From Phylloscopus collybita (Eukaryota; Chordata; Aves; Passeriformes; Phylloscopidae), in NCBI GenBank assembly GCA_027886175.1, contig JAJNNQ010000006.1, forward strand, positions 2,666,001 to 2,730,000: a DNA stretch of 64,000 bases. The letters are read 5' to 3'. This document shows positions 11,502-22,599 of the stretch, piece after piece; position 1 is the first letter of the stretch, and each line of letters opens with the position of its first letter. The position numbers were made by a program, and so were the translations under genes. Below the pieces are notes generated by a model. The model saw only the letters and a list, made by a program, of their open reading frames with translations. It was not told the origin of the DNA and did not search any database.

Positions 11502-12400
11502 TGTGGTGGGCTGACCCTGGCTAGATGCCAGGTGCATGCCAATGCTCCATCACTCCTCCTTGGCTGGACAGGGGAGAGAAAACGTAACAAAATGCTCATG
11601 GGTCAAGATAAGGACAGGGTGAGATTAGTTTCATTTAGTACCAATCAAATCAAAGTAGGATGATGAGAAGTCAAATGAAATCCTAAAAGCATCTTCCCCA
11701 CACCCCATCTTTCTTTTTAGGCTCAACCTTACTCCCGATTTTCTCTCCCTTCTCTCCTGCAGTGGTGCAGGGGGACAGGTAATGGGGTGTGTGGCCAATT
11801 CATCACATTGTCTCTGGTGTCTCTGCTGCTCCTTCCTCCTCAGGGAAAGGACTTCTCAGACTCTGCCCCTGCTCCATTGTGGGGTCCCTCCCACAAGAGA
11901 CAGTCCTCCATGAGCTTCTCCAGCATGAGAACTTCCCATGGCTGCAGTTCTGCACAAACTGCTCCAGCCTGGGCCCCGTTATAGGGTGCAGTTCTTCAGG
12001 AACAGGCTGGGTCCCCCACAGGGTCACAAGTCCTACCAGCAAACCAGCTGCAGCGTGGGCTTCCCACATGGTCACAGCCTCCTTTTGGCACCCATCTGCT
12101 CCTGGAGCACTCCCTCCCACTCCTTCATTGACCTTGGTGTCCGCAAGGCTGTTTTCCCTCACAAATTCTCACTCTTGTCTCCATTTGCTGTTTTGCCAGT
12201 TTTTCCTCCCCTTTCTTAACTCTGTTACCCCAGAGGTGCTACTGCTGCCCCTGACAGGCTCAGACAAGGCCAGCGGCACATCTGTCTTGGAGCTGGCTGG
12301 CATCATCTCTGTTGGACACTGGGGAAGCTTCTGGCAGCTTCTCACAGAAGCCACCCCCACAGCTCTGTTGCTCCTAAAGCCAGTTATTTAACTTGTGACA
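11502..12400 (+). mobile_element. Avian LTR-type interspersed repeat
   Basis: The element starts tgtggtgggctgaccctggc and continues with ccaggtgcatgcca, gctggacaggggagagaaaa, gggtcaagataaggacaggg and later repeated blocks (ctgctccagcctgggcccc, cccacagggtcacaagtcctgc-like). I recognise this as a very common bird repeat of LTR-retrotransposon type, from memory and without a search. The family name and right boundary are uncertain. The 200-codon open frame at 11789-12391 is an LTR read-through, not a gene. Confidence 0.65.
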
Positions 12401-13263
12401 GCCTAAGAATTTTGATAAACTCTACAGATTCTTGCTGGCAGTGAGGCCAAAGGATGAAACCTACGTATGTTTGTCATCACCATGGATCTCTGTTGTGTCC
12501 CTGGACACTCTGATGCTCCAGGGATGCTCACTTTTCCTCTTCTCCTCCCCCACTGACACAGTCCTCCCTTCTCTGACCAGCAACTGAATGAAACGAAATG
12601 AAATTTCAAACACCAAAATCATTGCTTTTCCTGGTAGGCTGTGACATTCTCCCTGGAAAGCCCTGAAAGGTCCATACTCTAATGCTACTCTCTGGAGAAG
12701 ATGAGCATCCCTGTTTGCCCTGCTTGGGACAGACCCCCAGCAGGACATCCCAGTGCAGCTGAGCTGACCCCAGGATGGCTGTAAGTGCTGGGTGCAGGAT
12801 GCTGCTCATCCCGATCCTCCCTCTTCTCTCCTGTGGTCGAGTGAGGACATATGGCCCATCACAGTTTGCTCTTCCTCACCCCAGGACACTAAAGGCTGAT
12901 TTGTTTTTCCTCAGGGCTGGCTCCTATCTATCCATATGTCTTCATCTTATTCTTCTTAATTTAGCTAGTGGCTGTGCCTTCTGTTTTCCTTGAATTGAAG
13001 AAATAAAATAAAATAACTAGCTGTCATTACATGCTTTCATTCTTACCTTTAACGATGTGGTCTCTTTTGTAGCTGTTCTGTGCAAATTGCTCATAGGCTA
13101 CTGTCTTTCTTAACCTCCAACCACAGCTTTGTGCTTTGGAGGTAGTTATTATCTTAAACAACTTGGTAGCATCAATCTGTTTCTTTCCCAGAGGCTTCTT
13201 TACACTTTGATGAGAAAGCTGCTAAGTCTCTTTTTGCTTTGTGGCAAAGGCTGAGCCTAGCTG

Positions 13264-13265
<2 letters not shown>

Positions 13266-13322
<57 letters not shown>
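13266..13322. repeat. Poly(T) tract, 57 bp
   Basis: An uninterrupted T run on the plus strand, the longest homopolymer in the window. No adjacent element explains it as a retroposon tail. Confidence 0.97.
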
Positions 13323-16300
13323 CCCCTCACCCAAAAGCACCCATGAATCAACTATATTTCTCTTTTTCTATCTACGGGCTGCTCTCTTAATAATTTCATG
13401 ACCTGACTCTAGAGAATATTTCCAGTGAGGTGGTCGCACAGGCATCTGCAGCACCAGAATGTTTTTTACAAATCAAATCTCCTGAACTATGTATTTTACT
13501 CACCCTTCTGACAACACTTTAAACATTTGTTTTTTGCTTTCACCACCTCTGTGAGACTTTTGCAGGAGTTCATTCCAGCAGATTTAATCCTTATTCACCT
13601 ATTCTGTTCTATTATTTTGCCTCTTACATGAGGCTTTTTTCTCAGCCAACCTACAATACTTCTTCCCTCAGATTAGATCTTTTTACTTAATTCTTTTTCC
13701 CCAAAATGCCCACCCTCACATCAGATTTCATATACTAAGCCTAGGAGAGTGAAAGAATCATGAGAAATTTTAGTGCTATGGGGCTTTTTGTCTTCACAAT
13801 CCTTTTCTTGAGCCTGCTGGCCCTCAGAAATGACCATGAGATTACTACATGTCCATCAATGTGTATCAGGGCCTCTGTTCCCCACTGAAAGCTGTGAGAG
13901 CTGCACTGTCTCCAAGGACCTCTGTGCTTAGGTTGGAACATGGACAAGAAGAGGGGTGAGTTCCTGCTGCAAAGCCCAGCAGACAGTGCTATGACTCCAC
14001 TTTCCATATGAAATGAAGCACCAGCAACAACAACAATTTTGGCCTGGCTGGGGCCAAATCTCCTATCTTAAAGATGTTATTTGGTAAGCCTGGGGCAGCA
14101 GGGTTGTCATGTGTGTACAGTATGGACTGCTGAGGGGAACAGATATTTGAGAAATAGCATGAAAAAACATGTGGACCTTTCACCTTGGACAGCTTGGAGG
14201 AGCGAGGGATGGAGGGAGGAATGGCAGCCTGTGGTGCTAGAGGTCAAATGAGTTTGAAGAAGAAATTGTGAACTGCTGGGAAGAGCTGGCTGCTCTGGGG
14301 CTCACAGCTGCAGCTGCCTCCAGGATGCCCAGCAGATTCTCAGAATTTGCCCCACAGCACCGTGAGCAGCCATTTCCATGGTGTTCTCAAATCCCAAAAG
14401 GGGAACTGTCAAATAATTCAAACTCCACACGTTACAGCCCCTCTGCTCTGTGCCATGCATGGCATGGGGGAGAGCTGAGGTTGCTGAGGGTGGCAAACAC
14501 CATCACAGGAAAGCTGTCTGATTGGAGAACAGATGGCAGTGCCCTTTGACCACAAGTTTGTCCTCCACGGGGTCCTGTGAGTGCAAGGGCAATGCCCAGC
14601 TGGCATGCGGGACACCTGGCTGGCAGGACACTGGGGAGGGCTGGGAATGGGCATGGACTGTCCCTACTCCTCACCAGCCAGGCTTTCTCGTGGCTGACAG
14701 ACCTTCTGGTTGTCAACTCAAGCTGTTCACTTGTCCTTGCAGTGTGCCAAGGATAGGAAGGACTTGTCATCAGGCAGTTTTGGGGCTTGTTTGGGGGATA
14801 ACAATGATTAGTTTACAGAGACCCAGATAAATATGTTCTGTAGCATCATACTAGGTGGACAGAACTGCTGTGCAACTGCTCTGCCTTCCCGTCTTCTTTC
14901 CCTTGTAAATGTCTCTCCACCATCCATGGCCTTGGTGGCCCAGAGGAGATGCTCAAGGTAGCTGATTTCTTGGCCTCTGCCCATGGAAAGCCAAACTTGT
15001 GGTCCTTACCACATATGACTCCTTTCCTGCAAGGAGGTGGTTGCAGCTGCCCCAGAGTATCTCCTGGCCACAAAGGAAACCTGCCTTCCCTCTGGGATCA
15101 GCAAGTGGCTTTGTGGGAGAAATGTCGTCTGTGCAAACTTGGCCTGATGAAAAGGGCTTTGTTGCCTCACTGCCTCTGCTTGTTGGTTTTGAAGAAACCT
15201 GGCCTCCAGCTGTGGCAACACCGTTTTAAAGGCGGAGGTGACTGGCACAGCATATGCTCCGTGGTCGAGATGCAGCTGGGTGGTCCCTTGTGTGATGAAT
15301 TAGTTAATGTGTGAAGAGCTCTGAGGAGGGCGTAAAGCACTGAGCATTTCTAGTGCCTTCTGAGGATAATGCATTTTAAAGATCAACTTGGGTTTGCCTC
15401 CGATGTGATTTGTTTAATTATTTAAAGCCTGTATTTTCCTCAAGGGATGGAAAATCCTCAGCAAAAGGATCCTTACACCACAACAGAGATCGTCATTGTA
15501 TGCTGAAGCCACCAGCACGGATCCCATCATGCTGTGCAAATACCTTCCCAGCTCCAGAGGATGCTTCATACCAGCCTCTTCTTCACACCCACAACTCACC
15601 AGTCACCGAAGGGCACTTTGTGGGGAAGCTAGGGTTATAAGGGATAGGCACCTGGTATGGAGAAGGCTTTGAAAGCCTTTTCCAAGCCTGTGTTTGGCTT
15701 GGCCTGTCCTCATGGTGCAAGGCGGGATAAGACAGACAGAGAAGTACACCTGTGATTCCTGTTGATGCCCAAGGAAGAGCTTTCTGGTTCAGGAGTCTCA
15801 TCTCCTCGTGGCTGCACAGTGCAGGACTGTATAAGAATGTGCAGAGCACATCTGGGAGCAAATGGCCTCGCCACAGGACTGGATTAACTGGACCTCAGGT
15901 GCTCTTGCTCTGTCTGGAGACAATTTCTTGCTCAGTTTTGCTAATCCCACTGTGACAAATGGCACATGCAAAGCCAACTCCACACTGCTGAAATCCCAAG
16001 GCATGGTGCCTCTCTCTTCTTCATTGCTCCCCACCCTTAAACGCCAGCTTGGAAGCTCTGATTCCTCTATGCCACCTAGAAGGTGGCTGACCTGCAACCT
16101 CCCACTTAAGAGGGAAAAAGCTCTCAATTGCTCTCAACTTTGAGAGAAATCACTTTGTTTTATGTGAGTAGATGTGTGTGTGTACTGGACAGGGCAAGGT
16201 GGTGAGGCAGGGCTTCTCTTCAGCATCACCGTCACACCTGGAAGGTGTTACACAGCAAACAAGCTGTGCCAGCACCTCCTTTCACCTCCTTCTGTTGCAC

Positions 16301-16867
16301 TGAGCAATGGGTGCTGTCAGAGCTGCCATCCTGCCTGCGGGACAGTTTGGAAACCTTTTGGACATGTTGTGAGAGAGCACTAAGGCTTTCCTGTCCTTGG
16401 CATGGTTCACTCCAACTTCTCTGTGAGGGGCCCCCGCAGATAAGGGAAGAGATGTCGTCTGTCTGGCAGCTCAGAGATTCAGAGAGTAAGGGGGACCTTG
16501 TTTCCCCCAGCTGGGACCGCACATGCCACCCAGTTTTGCCAGCACTGCTCAGTGCGGCCGGCACTGATGTACCTGGATACCAGAGCTGGCACCTCATTGT
16601 CTTGTGTGTGCTGGAGGCTGCAGCACTGCTTTCTTTCACTGAAGCACAAATTGCAGGGATAGCTCTTAGATTTGCTCTGACTTTGTAATGGGGGACCCCA
16701 GAGACTGAGCACTGTTTACACTGGCAGGGCCTGACGTCCTCGTGGCATTTGAGCTGGGTCACCGCAGATTCAGATTGTTGTTGATTTTTATTTTGTATTT
16801 ACCCAGGGAATCTGGACTCAAGGCTCAACTGGGGCACGGTGGATGGTTTCCACGAGGTCCATCCTTC

Positions 16868-17010
16868 AGCCAGTTTTACAGCTGAGTTGGCTAAGGTGCA
16901 AAGAGGTCAAGAGCCCCGAGTGAAACACACCGAACAGGAGGCTCATTAAGGACTGAACTCCAGACCCACGTTCCCAGTCCTCTGCTCTAATCACCAGGCG
17001 AGACATGGGA
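16868..17010 (-). repeat. Ancient MIR/CORE-SINE-like relic
   Basis: The order of short blocks (ttttacagctgagttggc, aaggtgcaaagaggtcaagag, aaggactgaactccagaccc, gtcctctgctctaatcacc) follows the antisense MIR consensus (acagatgaggaaactgaggc ... gctcttaaccac). It is highly diverged; the assignment is by eye. Confidence 0.5.
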
Positions 17011-17624
17011 GAGCCTCATGGGGCTGATGCTGATGAAAGAAGAGTCAACAGCTTTATTTTGCAGCTTTATTAGCAAAACGATGTAAAGCCAACGTGCTTG
17101 ACTCTATTATTGAACCAGTAATCTCCATGTGCTTACATCCAGAGCTTCCCAGCCGTTTAACTAGGAGTCTGAACAATAAAATATGTTCGGTCTGAAATGG
17201 CTAAAGCAGAGGCAAAGCAGGAGGTAAGCTGTCTAATTGGAGAAGTTGCAGCGGGATTCTCACCCCAGGGGTCTGTCCCTTGGGATTAATGGTTTGCTGA
17301 CATCTGGGTTGTGTGGCACTGCTGCCTTGCCCTGGGTCCCACCAGGACTGATGGCAGGGAGCCAGAAAACAAAAAATAACTCCCCAAACTCTTACAACAG
17401 GAAGATGAAGATTTTTATGCTGTCAATGTGGAGGCTATTGGGAGAAATAAACTGGCAGCTTCTACCCTGAGACATATGTTTGCGACTTCTCTTGGCTTGC
17501 AAAGCCACCTAAGGAAAGAGCGGGAACAGGGAAATACAGTCTCTTCTCCTGACAGCAGGGGTTGTCCCAACAGAGATAACCCCCCTATCTTGTCCCATCC
17601 AGTTTTAAAGGCCTGAGGGTCTTA

Positions 17625-18444
17625 TGGCATATGCTCTACTGAGGGATCTGGACTGGCTGGTCCAATGGGCCAAGACCAGTTGTATGAAGTACAGCAAGGC
17701 TGGGTCCCAGGTCCTGCCCTTGGGCCACAACAACCCCAGGCAGCACTACAGGCTGGGGGCAGAGTGGCTGGAAAGCTGGCCAGTGGAAAAGGACCTGGGG
17801 GTGCTGGTCAACAGCAGCTAAACGTGAGCCAGCTGTGCCCAGGGGGCCAAAAATGTCAATGGCATCCTGGCCTGGATCAGCAAGAGTGTGGCCAGCAGGA
17901 CCAGGGCAGGGATTGCCCCCAGTATCTGGCACTGGCGAGGCCACACCTCAAATCCTCTGTCCAGTTCTGGGCCCCACACTACAAGAAAGACATTGAGGGA
18001 CTTGGAGTGAGTCCAGAGAAGGGCAACGGAGCTGGGGTGGGGTCCAGAGCACAAGGCTTATGAAGGGGGGTTCTGAGGGAGCTGGGGTTGCTTTGCCTGG
18101 AGAAAAGGAGGCAAAAGGGGAGGCCTTACCACTTTCTACAACTCCCTGAAAGGAGGTTGCAGCAAGGTGGGGGATGATCTCCTTTCCAAATAAAAAGAAA
18201 TAGGACAAGGGGAAATGGCTTCAAGCAGTTCCAGGAGAGGTTTAGATTGGATATTAGGAAAAATGCCTTCACAGAAAGGATTGTCAAATATGGAAGAAGC
18301 TGCCCAGGGAAGTGGACAGCCTGGAGGTATTTAAAGACACGTATGTGGCACTTAAGGCCATAGTTTAGTCATGCACTTGGCAGTGCTGGGTTGATGGCTG
18401 GACTTGATGATCTCAAAGATCTTTCCAACCTAAATGATTCTATG
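17625..18444 (+). mobile_element. CR1 LINE, 3' part including ORF2 C-terminal relic
   Basis: This copy is about 820 bp. A decayed reverse-transcriptase C-terminus is readable at the 5' side (GHNNPRQHYRLGAEWLES, then EKDLGVLV and a stop), followed by the CR1 3' UTR (ggacaaggggaaatggctt, agattggatattaggaaaaa, ctgcccagggaagtgg) and the end ctttccaacctaaatgattctatg-type terminus. Stops and frameshifts show that it is dead. Confidence 0.92.
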
Positions 18445-21330
18445 TCAGCTACTCAGGATGATGCCTTCATGGCAAATGCATGGGTGCCTGTTGCACGTGG
18501 CATCCTCTCCTGGTTTGGCAAAGTGATCCCAAGTCCATCTCTATCCAGGCGTGCACCTGTTTGTGGCATGCCAGGGTCTTGAGGCAGGACTCAGGCTCGT
18601 GTCTGCAGCCCTTCTCAGCTGCAGGCAGTACTGAGCCCTTGGCCACCACCAAGGACAGATTCCTTTTCCCTAGACAGGGTGCCTGAACGAGTTAAGAGAA
18701 GGAGGCAGCAGCTAGAAGTTGGAGGAATTGCCTTTTAGAGACACCCATTTCTTTCACTCCTGTGAAAGAGACACTGCTGGTTACTGGCTCAGATGCAGAC
18801 CTTTGGGGGCCACCAAACAAGTGAGACGTGTCCCACTACCAGCCAATTGTCACTTGCTTCTCCCTCTGGGAGTCTTTCCAGATAAAACCAAGTCACCACC
18901 CCAGCTCCTGTTCTCCTGCTTTTCTTTCCCTTGTGATCCCATTGGAACCGTCTACTGATGCTGATGAAAAACTGAACATGGAGAAATGAAAAAGAAAATT
19001 AAAAATACTGCCCAAATGTTCTACAGCTCAGGGACTGAATAAGGGACACATAAGCTATGGCCACCTTGGACACGTAAGCTATGGGCCATCACCCCAGGTC
19101 AGCTACTCCACACCACAATGCAGTGTCTCACACAGGCTCAGAGCTCACCGTAAATCCAACTAAAGTACTGAGCCTGTTTTGAAATCCACCCACATCCTTG
19201 CTTTTTACAACCTCAGGAGGAAAATGGCAAATTAATCCTTTTTTTTAAAAGGATGAGTTGGTTCCCTGTCATTCTCTGCGTGGCTCAGGATATGATAGTT
19301 TCTGCTGCATAAATACAGATTGTTTCTTTTCACAACTTCCCTTTCATCAGACTGCTAGGAAGGCCTGGAGGTTGTTAAAAAATGTGAAAGAAACTTGCTT
19401 CCCAATTAAGGTCAATCTCTTTTATCAGAGTCTTTGCATATAAACCTCACTTTCATAAGGATTTCTGTAAACTCCATCCCCAGCTCTGACAAACTGGGAG
19501 ATGCCCAAATCTCTGAAGGAGCCGGAGAAGAGGCTGCCTTCTTTCCCGGCTTGCAGCGCAAAGCAGGGATCTGATCTGTCATGATGACTGAGAACATGTC
19601 ACAACAATCTGTTTGCGTTCTTCAGGAAAGAAAAACATCTTTCTCTCCCCAAGCTGTAAGCTAATTTGGAGATTTTGCAAGCTGACATGCAACCTGATTA
19701 AAATGACCTCAGGCCAACAATTCTTCTTAGGCAGCTCCACAATTAAAGTCTAGACCTATCTGTAGCTGAGGGTTTTTTGTTGGGTTTTTTTTTTTTTTTT
19801 TCCTTCAAATCCCTTTTAGGGAGGAGAGTCCTGTATTTTTATTTTTAAATCTACATATTTGGAATTTTTCTTTTACACTTTGCTTCTTCTGTAGCAGAAT
19901 GTGCTAAGGGGATCTATATTTTTTCACATTTTGAGCAGATGAAACTTGTACGCAGAAGCCCCAGTTTCTTGCCTACTGGAAAAATATACTGAATTTCGGA
20001 GGAAATAATACATGAATAAACTCTAAGAAATACCCAAGGCACTTTGTGGCCTACATAAATCTGCCCTCTGAGGTAAAAATGTTGTGCCCTCAATTTTCCA
20101 AAGTCAGTGGATATTTTTGTAATGACCATCACACCACTACTCAAATCACTTTTTTTCTTTTTGCAATTAGTTAAGCAGTAGGGTAAGCTTATAAATCTGC
20201 TGAATTTTTGTGAGCCCAGAGATCTATCAGGCAGCAAGCAATGGAAAATAAATGGGCACCTTCTGGCTGGACAATGAGTAACCCCTTAAACTTAATTCAG
20301 TGTTCTGGGGAGATTTGGTGATTTGTCCATGAATGTTTCAATGCCCATTTCTTAAAAAAAAAATAAATCACTGGTGATTTGTCATTGGTCATTCGTTGGA
20401 AGTAAATCCAGGAGAGATTTTTCTCTTCTCCTCTGCTGATTTGGCTCAGCCTGGATCATCATCTGGTTTCTAGTTTGTCAGTTGGCTAAAGTGATTGACA
20501 ACTTGTGTTTTGCTAATGCTCTTCACAGAGTAATGAGATCCCCTAAAGGGTTTTATTTATGAATTCAAATTATATACTTTTGAATTACCAAGTAAACTGG
20601 AGTGACTTGCAGACTAACATTTTAGCATCACCGAAATACCCTGTACAGCCATGGTTATTTGATAGTGGTTCCAGGCCCCCCGAGCTGGGGTGGGAGCTTT
20701 CCTGGGTGCAAGGGAGGGATGGTGACAGGAGATGCCGGTGGCTTTACACCGGGGACCCAGGGTGGGTGATTGCGTGCCTATGCCCAGCCCAGGCAGCTCC
20801 GTGCCTTGTGTTTCTCTGGCTGCTGGGGCGGTTGAACACATGGGGTTTTCTCACCTGATTGCACCACCCTGACTTGGCTTTAGCTCTTACAAGACTTCTC
20901 TTCTCGGATTACTTCAAGAGGAATTTGCCTCCTGGCCCATTTCTTTCTGTAGACACTGCTCCAGCTCAGAGGTGGAAACTTCCCCTCAGGAGGTGAAGGA
21001 GATGTCTCCTGGGAGCACAAACCCTAGGAAAGTCAGATGGAGGCTGTCTCACTGCTCTCAGCCAGGCAGAGCACACCCCACTGCTCCTTCCCATGCCCCA
21101 GGAGAGTCCCTGTTCTGCCCTGCCATGGTCTGCTTTCCCTACTTCTCACAGGGCCTCACATCCCAGTCCCAGTCCCGAGTGGGAGTTGACAGAGCCCAGA
21201 CAGCTGGCATCTGTTTGGGGAATAATACTGCCTTTGGTGAATTTACACCGAGGGGAGAAGGACACATTCCCTGACCCAGCTTGCTCCCAGGAGCCTGGCC
21301 ATGCAGGAATTGGGTCAGCAGCTTTTTAGA
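18445..21330. other. Intergenic, no gene seen
   Basis: No gene or RNA recognised. A 17-bp near-identical direct repeat (gacacataagctatgg / gacacgtaagctatgg) occurs at about 19044-19060 and 19070-19086. A T run lies near 19786-19801. Confidence 0.55.
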
Positions 21331-21740
21331 AATCATAGAATCATAAAATGGTTGGAGTCAGAAGGGATTTTAAAGATCAACTGGTTCCAACTCCCCTGCC
21401 ATGGGAAGGAATACCTTCCTCTAGACCAGGTTGCTCAGAGCTCCATCCAGCCTAGCCTCCCTCAGGGGATGGGGCATCTACAACCTCTGTGGGCAACCTG
21501 TTCCAGCGCCTCACCACCCTCATTTCTTCCTAATATATAATCTGCACCCAGCTTCTTTCAGTTTAAAGCCATTCCCGCTTGTGCTGACGCTACACGTCCT
21601 TGTCAGAAGTCCCACCCCAGCTCTCCCGCAGCCCCTTCAGAAGGGCTCTCAGGGGCTATGAGAAGGTGCTACACGGTCGCCCCGGAGCTTCCTGTAGCCC
21701 AGGCTGAGGACGCGGCCCCGCAGCCTGCCCTCAGGGCAGT
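21331..21740 (-). mobile_element. CR1 LINE 3' end, reverse orientation
   Basis: The plus strand begins aatcatagaatcataaaatgg, the reverse complement of the CR1 terminus, followed by gaccaggttgctcagagctcc, cacctctgtgggcaacctg-like and ccccagctctcccgcagcccc. The inner end fades into the adjacent CpG island, so 21740 is approximate. Confidence 0.85.
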
Positions 21741-22390
21741 GGCGCTCCCTCTGCAGCCCGGCCCTGCTGCAGGGGGTGTAACGCAGCTCAGGGCTGAGCC
21801 TCCTGCCCCGCACCAGGCTGGGAACCCTGAGGAAATAAGAGCTCCGTCACCAGAGAGCTCCTCGGTCGCAGCAGACACTACGATTTTAGCACATCCCGCT
21901 GCCTCTCGGCTTTCCGGGCGGGGGACACTGGCCTCTCCCGGCCCCGCCGTTCCCGCGCTTCCCCACACGGCCCCCGCGGCGGGGCCGGGCCCGCACCGCC
22001 CCCTGGCGGGACCCGCCGGCAGCGCCCCGGGAGCGCCGCGGCTCCGTCCCGGCCTCGGGCGCCGCGCCCACCCGTGACCCCGCCGGGACACGTCGGAGCG
22101 GGGCTTTAGGAGAGACTGACTGGAAGGCCCTGTCCTGAGAGACCGCCCGCCCTGGGTGCGCCGGCGGGGCGGTGAATGGCGGGGATGGGGTAAACGAGGG
22201 GGTACCAGAGGCGCTCGGCACCGTGGATGCGCTAGGATGGGTTCATGTGTGGGCTGCCGGTGGCAGCGCGGGTGCCCGGGCGCAGCTCCGTGCGGGGCTG
22301 GCACCCGCTGCGGGCTCCGGTGCTGCTGCGGCCGGGGCAGGTTCCCTCGCTATCGCATCCAGCATCATCCCTTCCAGCCCCGTTCATTTC
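21700..22390. promoter_or_regulatory. Orphan CpG island between CNMD and PCDH8
   Basis: This island is dense in CpG (for example around 21915-22080), flanked by AT-rich DNA, and about 8 kb from the PCDH8 3' end and 14 kb from the CNMD start. No gene start is attached to it. The overlapping open frames of 139 to 211 codons show only Ala/Pro/Arg-rich composition typical of GC-rich noncoding DNA. Part of the left side derives from a CR1 copy. Confidence 0.7.
21993..22011 (-). promoter_or_regulatory. CTCF-like binding site
   Basis: The minus strand reads TCCCGCCAGGGGGCGGTGC, matching the CTCF core (CC, then CCAGGGGGCG) at nearly every informative position. It lies inside the orphan CpG island. 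Confidence 0.65.
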
Positions 22391-22497
22391 ACGCCTTACA
22401 CTTCTGATTGTCTTGGGTTAAACATTACCAGAGGAAATAATACTAATAGCCTTTCACAGCGAAGAAATCAACTTCTAAGGCATTTGTTATGGAAAGG

Positions 22498-22596
22498 ATT
22501 ATAATAAATTAAATGCTTAAACTAGCACTGTGCAAGCATTTTTGTCTTGGATCAAAATGTTTGCACTGGCTGTTTAAACATTTAATTTATTATAAT
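22498..22596. repeat. 99-bp long inverted repeat / hairpin
   Basis: The outer arm of 25 bp starting ATTATAATAAATTAAATG at 22498 pairs with the reverse complement of the segment ending at 22596 at 24 of 25 positions. The pairing continues inward with two small bulges through GTGCAA and CATTTT to a loop at about 22545-22551. It has no recognised transposon ends. Confidence 0.85.
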
Positions 22597-22599
22597 GAG

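Larger units (their letters stand above)
12401..17600. other. Intergenic, no gene seen
   Basis: This stretch has only short open frames without recognisable similarity. It contains a 57-bp T tract at 13266-13322 and an old SINE-like segment near 16868-17010 (listed separately). Confidence 0.6.

Noticed and set aside
11789..12391. 200-codon plus-strand open frame
   Set aside because: It lies within an LTR-type repeat and has low-complexity Ser/Leu composition.
17624..18063. Open frames that look like a short protein family
   Set aside because: These are remnants of CR1 reverse transcriptase and its UTR, with stops and frame changes.
21658..22504. Open frames of 110 to 211 codons in the orphan CpG island
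   Set aside because: The composition is Ala/Pro/Gly/Arg-rich, as expected from CpG islands. There are no domains, and part overlaps a CR1 copy.
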